From the NCBI RefSeq assembly GCF_028554725.1, contig NC_071668.1, positions 3,348,001-3,412,000 on the forward strand: a stretch of 64,000 nt of DNA, given 5' to 3'. Below, piece after piece: positions 25,901-34,315 of the stretch; position 1 is the first letter of the stretch, and each line of letters starts with the position of its first letter. A program made the position numbers and the translations under genes. This DNA is from Zeugodacus cucurbitae. Taxonomy: Eukaryota > Arthropoda > Insecta > Diptera > Tephritidae. The notes beneath the pieces were generated by a model. That model saw nothing but the letters and a program-made list of their open reading frames with translations, made no database searches and was not told the DNA's origin.

Positions 25901-27887
25901 TAATGCTGATTAGTGAATTAAATGGCATGAATTTAGTGTCTATTTTTAGTTGAATTTAACCTGGAGTTCACTAGGCGATAGCTTATCACGTGATTGTTGC
26001 TAACACTTTCCAACAGAATATGTAGACTTTGAAAGAAAATTTCCTAGGAACTTATCTCTTGCATATCAGCTGTTTTCTATCTGTCTCTCTGTTATATGAG
26101 CTCGGTTTATTTTGAAAACTATAACAAAGTTGTCCAATTAAATTTTATACAAGAGAGTGAGTGGTATAAGTGCTAGTAGACTAGTATTTTCATTTAAATT
26201 TGATTATATTATGTGATTTATACCAGTTGCTTGTTCGCTTCATCACTCTCTAAACTTTGGCGAATCAAAGATTGCTGTCATACTAGCTTAGTATTTTAAT
26301 TCTTAATCGATTACAACCATTTATACCAGTTGTTTGTTCGATTCATCACACTTTCTAGTTGATTATACCAATTTATGTCATTTATACCAGTTGCTTGTTT
26401 GCTTCACAACGCTCCTAGTTCTGGCGAATCAAAAATAGCTGTTATACTAGCTTAGTATTTTAATTATTGATTGATTATACCAATTTATACCAGTTGTTTG
26501 TTCGATTCATCACACTCTAAATTTTGGCGAATAAAAAATAACTAGTCAAACTGCTTAGTATTTTCATTTCTATTTGATTCTATCAATTTATGTAATTTAT
26601 ACCAGTTGCTTGCTCGCTTCACAACTCTCTTAGTTCTGGCGTATCTCAAATAGTTGTTATACTAACTTAGTATTTTAATTTTTAATTGATTATACCAATT
26701 TATACCAGTTGCTTGTTCTATTCAGTACTTTTCAAGGCTTAGCAAACGGAATACAGATATTACCGTAATATTATTTAATGCATTTTTTCAAGTAAACACT
26801 CTTTCTACCCACTTAAACAACAACAACACTTGCCTTAGCTACAATCTGGCAACACTTTCTAATATAATTCAATTGGGACAGCGCTAATGACAAATAAACA
26901 GCAGACCCGTCAATTGCTGCGTGACCAACAAATAGCACAAAGTGATAGCAGCGAATTATGTGCACAAAGCGAGTCACAAAATAGATAATGATAACAAAAA
27001 CACACAGCAACTGGGAATTAAGAATACACAAACTAATCATTAAATATATTTTTTAACTACATACGAACTAACGAGAGAACATGGCGAAGACTAAGCAAAC
27101 AAGAAATATTATAAAAATAGCAAAAAAACACAAATAAAAAAATTACAAAAATAAAAATGACAAAACAAATAATGAAATTACAACAAAAATTAAAATGACA
27201 AAAAAATAATAAAAACAAAAAAAAAATAAAAAAAATTCAAAAAATAACAAAAACAAAAAGAAAAAAATAAATATGGGAATGTCAACAACTGCACGGTTGC
27301 CAATTAGAGCAAGAATTCTATGAGAAAACAAGCAGCAAAGTGAATTGCAACTAATTAAAGCACTTGGGGGAAAAGTGGCGACGAAACTATTTTTCTAGTT
27401 TAATAGTGCTCGCGTTAGATTTCATAATAATAATTAATCACTAACACCCGCCTAACTAAGTATGTAACTAGAATAATCATAGGAGCCAATTAATGGCCGC
27501 CAATGCAATGAGTAATGAGCATTAGTTATGGATTTTCTTTATGGTTTTTGTTTTCTATTTTCATTTATGATTTGTGATTTTTGTGCGCTTGACTGTGAGG
27601 TGGGTGACTTGTTCTGGGTACTTACTGCTGCGATTGCCCTCCTTGACGCGATATGTGAGATCGTGGAAGCCCAGATCCACCGCTGGACGTTTCGGCAAGT
27701 GCTGCAGCGTCTTCGGTTGGGCTGGAACGATTTGTGGCTTTAGAATGCTCACCGGCACAACGCTGCTCGTCACACCGCTGCTCTGTGGGCCGCTGCCGCC
27801 AGCGGGCACAATGACCACGCCGCCACCAGCGCCGCCATGCCTATTATCGTTGAGTAGATTTTTAGTGACACTGTCTTGTTCAACCAT
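1428..27887 (-). CDS. Gene 1: ABCG1/4-like ABC half-transporter, 730 aa, seven coding exons
   Basis: The coding sequence joins 27887-27626, 13306-13189, 5734-5545, 3251-2400, 2329-2161, 2090-1990 and 1928-1428 on the minus strand (2193 nt, all phases closing). The nucleotide-binding domain has Walker A GPSGAGKST at residues 110-118 (Lys116), Q-loop Gln156, signature LSGGQ at 211-215, Walker B IMFFDE at 231-236, D-loop SGLD at 239-242 and switch His268. A variable linker covers roughly 340-445. Six membrane segments follow, near 476-497, 503-528, 548-578, 589-613, 626-648 and 697-722. NBD-then-membrane order is the ABCG half-transporter layout, which needs dimerisation. The ABCG1/4 group exports sterols and lipids in animals; the substrate here is inferred only. 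The start is firm: a TAA lies in frame three codons upstream (TAA CCG AAA ATG). The close relatives to test are Drosophila CG3164, CG4822 and CG17646 (from memory). A distal alternative start at 44230 is possible. Confidence 0.93.
1990..2090 (-). CDS. Gene 1 coding exon 6
   Basis: This 101-nt exon completes the split Phe531 codon and encodes FPLEMPVLLKENFNRWYSLK followed by SYYLAISVADLPFQ. The acceptor is GCTTGCAG and the donor GTAAGT. It has the same length and phase as exon D of gene 2 (51155-51255), supporting homologous intron positions. Confidence 0.95.
2161..2329 (-). CDS. Gene 1 coding exon 5 (membrane helices 1-2)
   Basis: Residues 475-530 plus one base: TLMYLRLFAHLLVGFLIGAL, then YYDIGNDGAKVLSNLGFLFF and the following hydrophobic stretch to ITILS. 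The acceptor is ATTTACAG and the donor GTAAGT, phase 1. The YYDIGN...KVLSN segment is a hallmark of the ABCG1-like group. Confidence 0.93.
2400..3251 (-). CDS. Gene 1 coding exon 4 (signature, Walker B, linker)
   Basis: This 852-nt phase-0 exon encodes residues 191-474. It opens IDDILLTLSLSEHRNTLTRN and continues through LSGGQ, FFDEPTSGLDSS and CTIHQPSARLFE. It then holds the conserved CPSYHNPASYVIEVA segment and a poorly conserved, Asn/Ala/Ser-rich linker, and ends at RDW just before the first membrane helix. The acceptor is CTTCCAG and the donor GTAAGT. Gene 2 has no intron at either end of this block. Confidence 0.95.
3252..5544 (-). other. Gene 1 intron 3
   Basis: This 2.3-kb intron separates the Q-loop and signature exons. 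It holds the truncated DINE-1-like copy at 4443-4949. The remainder (3252-4442 and 4950-5544) is AT-rich with nothing else recognised. Confidence 0.85.
4443..4949 (-). mobile_element. DINE-1/INE-1-like Helentron, 3'-truncated
   Basis: The minus strand starts with the palindromic TATACCCTGAACAAGGTATA, followed by the block with TATAAAGTATATATA, GATCAGTATGTTGAACTGAG, CGATTTAGCCATGTCCGTC and GTCTGTC repeats. That is the conserved 5' region of DINE-1/INE-1 elements in flies. About two of the family's ~154-bp internal units follow, and then the copy stops without the 3' hairpin seen in the copies at 18.3 and 21.6 kb. Class assignment is from remembered family sequence. Confidence 0.75.
5545..5734 (-). 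CDS. Gene 1 coding exon 3 (Q-loop exon)
   Basis: This exon encodes residues 127-190, including TTNIEGVVTMNGRERN and the Q-loop YIMQD. The acceptor is ATTACAG. The donor is GTGGGT, weaker than the GTAAGT-type donors elsewhere in the gene. If the donor is ignored, reading continues only ten codons to a stop, so splicing is required. The exon ends exactly after ATG (phase 0). Confidence 0.92.
6525..6890 (-). repeat. TATACCAGTT motif cluster 1 (inverted orientation)
   Basis: Seven copies of ACTGGTATAA occur near 6551, 6571, 6620, 6659, 6716, 6734 and 6854. Several are preceded by GAATCGAACAAACA. This is the reverse complement of the motif repeated at 26.2-26.7 and 42.0-42.6 kb. Spacing is irregular (18 to 120 bp). 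No known element is recognised. Confidence 0.75.
7025..7925 (-). mobile_element. Second Helentron-like family, copy 1
   Basis: At the left edge, CAAGTAAGGAAAGGCTAAGT is followed by the hairpin TTCGGGTGCAACCGAA and TTTTATACTCTCGCAA. Internally it has the repeated phrases GTGGGCGATGCCACGCCCGT and GGCGTGGTTATTATCC typical of DINE-like elements. The hairpin next to an ACAAG terminus parallels the 3' end of the DINE-1-like copies, so the element reads on the minus strand. The far end is degenerate near 7920. The closest relative is at 39434-40367 in opposite orientation. Confidence 0.6.
9511..9823. mobile_element. Mariner-like MITE, copy 1
   Basis: Terminal inverted repeats of about 25 bp (TCTACAACTTTGCTTCCGCC and its complement) bound a 313-bp element after a TA dinucleotide. 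Internally an ORF-like stretch on the minus strand (MSMSLSRTCLGIKNV...) is shared with the copy at 43577-43923 and may be a leftover of transposase 5' coding sequence. No catalytic motif is present, so it is non-autonomous. Confidence 0.75.
11603..12867 (-). mobile_element. Decayed Helitron with both ends and Pif1-like helicase relic
   Basis: On the minus strand the element begins A|TCTATACTAATATTATAAAG (5'-TC) and ends in the hairpin GACTGCGGAGTC (11609-11620) followed by AGCTAG|T. The 5'-TC, 3' hairpin plus CTAG and A/T host junction are diagnostic for Helitrons. Between them lies a broken Pif1-type helicase: GILATIRSQNGITLALASTG (near the Walker A region), ALDRTMKDLWNN with FGGVMILLL, MNMRVFLQQDSTAEDLQ, and the C-terminal FKRIQFPMRLAFGMTIRSQR. 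Several frame changes and stops separate these. The Rep/HUH nuclease region is missing, so it is an internally deleted, dead copy of 1265 bp. Confidence 0.85.
11700..12700 (-). pseudogene. Broken Pif1-like helicase of the Helitron
   Basis: Segments in order (minus strand): ILATIRSQNGITLALASTGI with AATLLEVGRTAHTT near 12690-12590, ERNFLEALDRTMKDLWNNDH with RFGGVMILLL near 12530-12455, NMRVFLQQDSTAEDLQRTGQ near 12345-12285, and FKRIQFPMRLAFGMTIRSQR near 11895-11835. These follow the order of helicase motifs in Helitron proteins. The GKT of Walker A itself is lost upstream, and reading frames change between segments. Confidence 0.8.
13189..13306 (-). CDS. Gene 1 coding exon 2 (Walker A exon)
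   Basis: This 118-nt exon encodes residues 88-126 plus two bases of Lys127. It carries KGVSGRLRSGELTAIMGPSG followed by the rest of Walker A and SGYK. The acceptor is TTTCAG and the donor GTAAGC. It is isolated between a 14.3-kb and a 7.5-kb intron. The split Lys codon at its end is at the same position as the exon B/C junction of gene 2. Confidence 0.93.
16172..16203. mobile_element. Solo terminal repeat of a short MITE
   Basis: AAAATTCCCGTTATTTTTTG followed by AACACACCTC matches the right terminal repeat of the complete element at 38605-38743. No left end is found nearby, so this is a fragment or a solo end. Confidence 0.6.
18250..19160 (+). mobile_element. DINE-1-like Helentron, near-complete, about three internal units
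   Basis: The 5' end is TATACCCTGAACAGGGTATA, followed by the CGATTTAGCCATGTCCGTC / GTCTGTC block. Three internal units of about 154 bp are recognised by GATCGGTTCACTATA-type and GCCATACAAACTGA phrases. The 3' end is AAGGGTATATTAGCTTC, an imperfect hairpin (CTTCAGTACAGCCGAAG), TTAACG and a T-rich run ending CTTGTTTT. Subterminal inverted TATACCC/GGGTATA and a terminal hairpin are Helentron features. There is no ORF, so it is non-autonomous. Confidence 0.8.
21617..23750 (+). mobile_element. DINE-1-like Helentron expanded by an eleven-unit tandem array
   Basis: Ends are as in the 18.25-kb copy: 5' TATACCCTGAACAGGGTATA at 21621, and 3' hairpin CTTCGGTACAGCCGAAG followed by TTAACG and CTTGTTTT. 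The middle is expanded to about 1.7 kb by tandem units of 153-155 bp. It has no coding capacity. The units are nearly identical, pointing to recent array turnover. Confidence 0.85.
21845..23620 (+). repeat. Tandem array of ~154-bp units within the DINE-1-like element
   Basis: The phrase AAAAAATTGTT(C/G/T)AGATCGG recurs eleven times, about every 154 bp (near 21998, 22152, 22306, 22460, 22613, 22767, 22920, 23074, 23229, 23383, 23538). Two unit types alternate, marked by AAAAATGATTTAATCTCCG (A) or AGAAATAATTTAATCTTCG (B). Confidence 0.9.
26150..26740 (+). repeat. TATACCAGTT motif cluster 2, about 105-110 bp period
   Basis: Six copies of TTATACCAGTTG(C/T)TTG followed by TTCGATTCATCAC-like sequence lie near 26219, 26327, 26385, 26489, 26600 and 26704. 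Four of the five spacings are 104-111 bp, the other about 58 bp. Units also share TTGGCGAATCAAA and TAGCTTAGTATTTTAATT. This is a degenerate tandem array of unknown class. Confidence 0.8.
27626..27887 (-). CDS. Gene 1 coding exon 1 (residues 1-87 plus one base)
   Basis: The exon starts MVEQDSVTKNLLND and runs through a Gly/Ser/Pro-rich, low-complexity cytosolic leader. It then enters the start of the nucleotide-binding domain (PAVDLGFHDLTYRVKEGNRS). The donor is GTAAGT at 27625-27620 and leaves one base (A) of a split Asn codon. The leader is much shorter than that of gene 2. An acceptor-like AG directly after codon 5 would let a distal exon join in frame at residue 6. Confidence 0.9.
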
Positions 27888-28499
27888 TTTCGGTTAGAAT
27901 TTTGGTTTTTTCAGTTTGGCGCGTTCAATGCAAAGAGTCGTAAACTAAATCTTTTTACTTTTTTATTGTTGTTGTTGTGTGCACATTAAAAAGCGTAAGC
28001 AGTTTTTGTTTTCTTATTTTTATTTTAGACTAATATACAGGTTCTAGCTTCTAGCCATTCACGCGCGTTGTTTTTTGTTGTACATATATACAAAAACACA
28101 GTTAAACACACAAACACACGCCAACAAGTTGCTCTACTAGTTTTTAAGCTGCTGACAAAGACGCTTACTTATCGTTCAAACACTTTTTGTACAAAAATTG
28201 AACAAAAAACAAAAATAATAACAACAACGCAATTTCCAATTGCGATTTTTACTATACAAAATTTCACCGCACTCTTATCACCGCATGCCTTCCCCGCATT
28301 TACATTGCATTTTCTGCTCTGCGCTTTGTGTGTATCTTTACACGAGACGAATCAACTTGTGGACCCCCGGCAGTTCCGCGCATCACTTTCCACAGTCCGT
28401 CTTTGCCTGCGCTCACCAAGTCACAGGCGTTACTCCGTTACAATTACACTTTGCCTTCCGCAATTCCGAAAACCCGTAATGTTCTTTCCACCTTTGCGG
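27888..28499. other. Gene 1 5' UTR or adjacent flank
   Basis: Sequence directly upstream of the ATG: T-rich then mixed composition with CA-rich runs. A TAA in frame with the ATG at 27894-27896 marks the edge of the coding region. ORFs here on the plus strand have no family resemblance and look like chance. Confidence 0.5.
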
Positions 28500-29470
28500 T
28501 GCGATCGCGACTAATTCGAAAACCAAATTGGACCCAGTACAAAAGGCAGGCGGCGAACAAAGGCAGTTAGTCTGAGCGCTGCGTCGACAGAGACGGCAGC
28601 GACTTGAAAAGTGTTTAATAAAATCACACACACACACATGCAGGCGAGCAATTGAATTGAATTGTAAAGAAATACAGCAACAAATGCGACCGCTGTCGGA
28701 CGGACGTACGGACTACGATGACAGCATGTCGCGGCGTTTATCAGCAAAACAACAAAACAGCCGAAGAGGCAATAAAATAATGAAAGGAAAAATAAATAAC
28801 CAAAGAAAATATACTATTTTTCTGTATTTGCTGTTTTATTTCGCGACGCTCAGCAAATTGGACGCGCTCGCGAGAGAGCGCGCGAGACACACTCACACGA
28901 ACACCCTTACAACTGCGTGCGCGCTCGGTGGTTCGCATTCCTCACGAGTAGCGCGCTGCCTCGCAGAGGTGTTTGGTCCGCGTTGAAGTTCCGTGTGTGT
29001 GTGTATCGCCAAGTGTCGAGCGCGTTCGTATGTGTGGTCGTTGTTGCCAGCCGCGTGCTAGAAATAGCAACAATGCATGCTCACACAAACGAAAAATGTG
29101 AATACAATAGCGCACGGAGAGAGAGAGAGTTATGCTCGCGCTGTTTGTTCTAAGTTTTTTTTCAATTCTTTAGTTCAGCGCGCTGTTGGCAACTCTGCTG
29201 CAATGTATACCTGTATATGTGTTTGTGTGCGTCGTGCGCCTGTGCATTTCCCCCTTTTTTCGCCCTGTTGCATTCGTTTTGATTTCTTTCTTTTGCTTTC
29301 TATTTTCATTTTCGTTTTTCATTCTCTGTTTTTGTTATTTTTATTATTTTTTGCTTGCACTCAGTTTGTTGCTCTCTGCTCTGCTTGTGAACCCCAATGC
29401 ACCCATTTACGTTGTGTTCATATTCAAACGCAATTCTGTAACACAGTAGGGGAGTTTCTATGGTCTATAT
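28500..29470 (-). promoter_or_regulatory. Likely proximal promoter region of gene 1 (GC-rich, GAGA motifs)
   Basis: Upstream of the gene 1 ATG the base composition rises sharply. The block has CG-rich stretches with GAGAG tracts (28871-28886 and 29116-29130), CA/TG simple repeats, and a TATATA core at 29466-29472. GAGA tracts are typical of fly promoters bound by GAGA factor. I could not fix a transcription start: the TATA core is usable on either strand and no strong initiator lies at the right distance on the minus strand. Confidence 0.35.
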
Positions 29471-31960
29471 AAGCGAGCAGGGGTGTGTGTGTGTGTATGC
29501 TGCCTTCAGTGAAAATAGATGAAACTCGGCGCTTTATAAGTATTTACATTAGCACTTGCATTGTTTATAGAGATTTGGTGTTCCAATAATCTAAATATTT
29601 GTCTAAATAGCGCGGTGTGTTTGCTTTGAGTTGACAACAAATCAGTCGGAACGCCTGTAAATAGGCTATTTGGCGTGTGATTGTATGTGCGCTTGTCGAT
29701 AATGCCTTCGTAATGTTATCATATTGATAAATTTCTATTTTGATATATTTGATAAGAGTGTTTAAGGGTATAGACTACTTTTGACTTGTCAAACAAAATT
29801 TTTGTTTGCCTTAAAACTACCTAGGGGATTAAAAATAAGATGATAAGAATAGAAAAAAACATTATTTATAAAGTGGAAAACTTTATAAAGGGCCTATACT
29901 ATAATCCTCATAAGAGCTCAATACCAAATTTGAAAAAATTCCATATTTAAAGTTGTAAAATGCTTCAATATGATAAAGTCATAATGAAAGTTGAGGAAAA
30001 TATGTACTCTGAAACATTTTAAGCTATCTTGCAAAAAACTAAAATCCATATATATGACTAGAACTTTAACAAAAAACCAGTCAATGATGCTTCAAGAATA
30101 TTTATAAATCGGAGTATGCTTTTCGACCTTCAGTCTATTGTACCCTCTCATCCCCAAAACCCGATTTTTGAACATTTGAACTTCTTCGAATAATTTTTTG
30201 AATATGCAAAAATTTGTTTGATAGTAGGGTATTAGGTGGTTGTCAAAATTTCCGTCGAGAGATCTCTAGTATTGTATATATTTATCACACTTTGTGCCTC
30301 TTTGTTAAATCATCTCTAAATCAATTAAAAAAATAAATTCGTAAATCGTGACAGCTTAATATTTTTGCATGATAATCTGAAATTGTTTAAGCAAACATGC
30401 ATTTACTATTATTGAATACCGACTCGTTTACTTGCATTGAAAATCTAGAATTCGCGTGTCATTTTCAATTGACAAAATTTGCTTCACAGTTTAATTAAAT
30501 GCAATTAACAAGCGTATTCAATTAGGTTAACACAGAATCGTTTCGAGAAACATATTTGATATAGATGGTTTATACATATTTGCAGTAAAAAGTGAAATAA
30601 ATTCCTGCTGAACCTGACCTATAGAAGCTTTTGAATTTAGAATCATGCAATTGCAGAGTTGTATTTATATACGCATATTTGAGGTTATGCTGAAGCATAC
30701 GATAAATTAAATTGTATTTAAAGGCATATATTCCTATATATGTCATCTACTAAAAGCAAGGCGTAAATTAAATCATTTTATGATGCGCTGAAGCTGGAAA
30801 GCTTAAACAGGGTAATCACCTTGTAAGAATCTCAAACCTTGACAAAAACTAAAAAAAATAAAATAAAAAGAGCTTGTTAATGCTTGAGATTTGTAAATTA
30901 AAGGAAAAGCATTTAGCATTTAGTGAAAAATAATAACGGTAAAATAATTCGAAAAATTATATAAAAATTTTTGCAAAAAAAAAAAATATAATATTTTTCC
31001 AAAGTTCCAAAAAAAATATCAATAATAATTTAGAGCGAAAAAAATAATTGCATAGATTTACAAAAAAAAAAAATATACTATTATTGTGATCTTTTTAACA
31101 AAAAAATTTAATAAAAATATAACATAAGTAAAACAAAAAACACTTAAACCTTAGCAAAAATAAAAAATAAATAAATAAAAAAAATTGTATAAAAAAAAAA
31201 TATGAACACCCTGTTTTCATAGCGTCACACATTTGCCATTGTAATCGCTTTTAATTGTGTCAGTGGCTAAACATTTCCGGCTTGTGCAAAGTTCACGCGA
31301 TGAAAAATGCATTGAAATGCGAATAAAAGGCAAAAGCAAAATAAAAACAAAAAAAAAAATTAAAATATAAAAAAAGCAAAATTATGCTTATTTTGTAAAA
31401 CTATAAGCAAGAATTCTGTAACGGTGCTTGAGACATAAACTTGTTTCATCATTGGAATGCAGTTTAGTTTCACTGACATACAAGAATATATGCCCTTTTG
31501 AGTGTCTGACATACTGAGCAAGCCTACTGAATAAATTGTAATAAATTACATATTTAAGTCTTTCGACAAAAACTTGTTTTTATTTAATTGTTTTATTGAG
31601 TATTGTAAAATTTATGCAGTTAGTATGCCATGTAAATGTATATGGGTAGATATTATATATTAAATGTATATAGGTGCATATTAGCGCTGGCGCTTAACCC
31701 TGACAGTGAACTCAATTGTTCGTATAAATAGCGGTTTTCGAATGCCATCTCCGAAAACTTTAATAAAGAAGAAACAGGTCGACAGCAATTGCTCCCAGCT
31801 TTACAGCGAAGTTCAAAAATGGAAGAAGATGAATGTTTAGGTGCGAATAACTGGCATATAAGATCTTGAGGGGTATAACAAAGCAGTTATAGGTGAAGAA
31901 CGGAGTTTTGAAGGCATGAAGGTATGGATTGAAAGAAATTGTAGCAATTTATATAATTTT
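29471..31960. other. Intergenic or long 5' intron DNA
   Basis: AT-rich sequence with poly(A)-rich stretches from 30840 to 31390. No gene or recognisable element was found here. Confidence 0.6.
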
Positions 31961-34315
31961 TAAATATTTTTATAAAAAATATATGTATTTTGTATTTATT
32001 TTGTATTTTAAATTATATATATTTTTTATTTTAAATTTAATTTTTTGCTCAACAAAAATATTTTTTTAAATCTATTTTTATTTTTAAATTGCATATATTT
32101 TTTTATTTTAAATTTAATTTTTTGCTTAAAAAATATTTTTTTTTAATTTATTTAATTTTTTTTAATTGTATATATTTTTTTATTTTAAATTTAATTATTT
32201 GCTCAACAAAAATATTTTTTTTAATTTATTTTTATTTTTAAATTGTATATATTTTTTTATTTTAAATTAAATTTTTTGCTTAAAAAATATTTTTTTGAAA
32301 AAATTTATTTATTTTTTTTAATTGTATATATTTTTTTATTTTAAATTTAATTATTTGTTCAACAAAAATAGTTTTTTAAATATATTTTTATTTTTAAATT
32401 GTATATATTTTTTTATTTTAAATTTAATTTTTTGCTTAAAAAATATTTTTTTGAAAAAATCTATTTAATTTTTTTTAATTGTATATATTTTTTATTTTAA
32501 ATTTAATTTTTTGCTTAAAAAATATTATTTTGAAAAAATGTATTTAATTTGTTTTTTTAATTGTATATATTTTTTTATTTTAAATTTAATTTTTTGCTTA
32601 AAAAATATTTTTTTTTTAAATGTATTAAATTTTTTTTTAATTGTATATATTTTTTTATTGTAAATATAATTTTTTGCTTAAAAAATATTTTTTTGAAAAA
32701 ATTTATTTATTTTTTTTAATTGTATATATTTTTTTATTTTAAATTTAATTATTTGCTCAACAAAAAAAGTTTTTTAAATATATTTTTATTTTTAAATTGT
32801 ATATATTTTTTTATTTTAAATTTAATTTTTTGCTTAAAAAATATTTTTTTGAAAAAATCTATTTAATTTTTTTTAATTGTATATATTTTTTATTTTAAAT
32901 TTAATTTTTTGCTTAAAAAATATTTTTTTTGAAAAAATGTATTTAATTTGTTTTTTTAATTGTATATATTTTTTTATTTTAAATTTAATTTTTTGCGTAA
33001 AAAATATTTTTTTGAAAAAATGTATTTAATTTGTTTTTTTAATTGTATATATTTTTTTATTTTGAATTTAATTTTTTGCTTAAAAAATATTTTTTTGAAA
33101 AAATGTATTTAATTTGTTTTTTTAATTGTATATATTTTTTATTTTAAATTTAATTTTTTGATTAAAAAATATTGTTTTGAAAAAATGTATTTAATTTGTT
33201 TTTTTAATTGTATATATTTTTTTATTTTAAATTTAATTTTTTGCTTAAAAAATATTTTTTTTTAAATGTATTTAATTTTTTTTTAACTGTATATATATTT
33301 TTTTTAAATTTAATTTTTTGCTTAAAAAATATTTTTTTGAAAAAATGTATTTAATTTGTTTTTTTAATTGTATATATTTTTATTTTAAATTTAATTTTTT
33401 GCTTAAAATATATTTTTTTTTTAAATGTATTTAATTTTTTTTAACTGTATATATTTTTTATTTTAAATTTAATTTTTTGCTAAAAGAAAAGTATATATTT
33501 TTTTATTGTAAATATAATTTTTTGCTTAAAAAATATTTTTTTGAAAAAATTTATTTATTTTTTTTAATTGTATATATTTTTTTATTTTAAATTTAATTAT
33601 TTGCTCAACAAAAAAAGTTTTTTAAATATATTTTTATTTTTAAATTGTATATATTTTTTATTTTAAATTTAATTTTTTGCTTAAAAAATATTTTTTTGAA
33701 AAAATCTATTTAATTTTTTTTAATTGTATATATTTTTTATTTTAAATTTAATTTTTTGCTTAAAAAATATTTTTTTTGAAAAAATGTATTTAATTTGTTT
33801 TTTTAATTGTATATATTTTTTTATTTTAAATTTAATTTTTTGCGTAAAAAATATTTTTTTGAAAAAATGTATTTAATTTTTTTTGATTGTATATATTTTT
33901 TTGTTTTAAATTTAATTATTTGCTCAACAAAAATATTTTTTTTTTAATTTATTTTTATTTTTAAATTGTATATATTTTTAAAATTTATTTAATTTTTTAA
34001 TTGTATATATTTTGTTATTTTAAATTTAATTATTTGCTCAACAAAAATATTTTTTTAATTTTATTTTTTTTTTTAATTGTATATATTTTTTTATTTTAAA
34101 TTTAATTTTTTGCTTAAAAAATATTATTTTTTTGAAAAAATGTATTTAATTTGTTTTTTAAATTGTATATATTTTTTTATTTTAAATTTAATTTTTGGCT
34201 TAAAAAATTTATTTAATTTGTTTTTATTATTTTTTTAAATTGTATATATTTTTTTATTTTAAATTTAATTATTTGCTCAACAAAAATATTTTTTTCTGAA
34301 AAAAATTTTCAATTG
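31961..34315. repeat. 2.35-kb AT-rich minisatellite, about 75-85 bp unit
   Basis: Some 29 degenerate units built from AATTGTATATATTTTTTTA, TTTTAAATTTAATTTTTTGC, TTAAAAAATATTTTTTTG and AAAAAATGTATTTAATTTG. A variant module TTATTTGCTCAACAAAAATA appears at intervals. Composition is over 85% A+T by eye. A block of about 385 bp is repeated within the array. Confidence 0.95.

Larger units (their letters stand above)
13307..27625 (-). other. Gene 1 intron 1
   Basis: This 14.3-kb intron separates the leader exon from the Walker A exon. It contains two DINE-1-like elements (18250-19160, 21617-23750), a MITE remnant (16172-16203) and a TATACCAGTT cluster (26150-26740). The stretches 13307-16171, 16204-18249, 19161-21616, 23751-26149 and 26741-27625 hold simple repeats and AT-rich DNA. 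Mixed-composition islands at 14.4-15.4, 17.6-17.9 and 20.4-20.9 kb could be regulatory, but no gene is supported there. Confidence 0.8.

Noticed and set aside
28068..28514. 148-residue plus-strand ORF
   Set aside because: It lies in the gene 1 5' flank, overlaps alternative frames of similar length, and has no recognisable motif.
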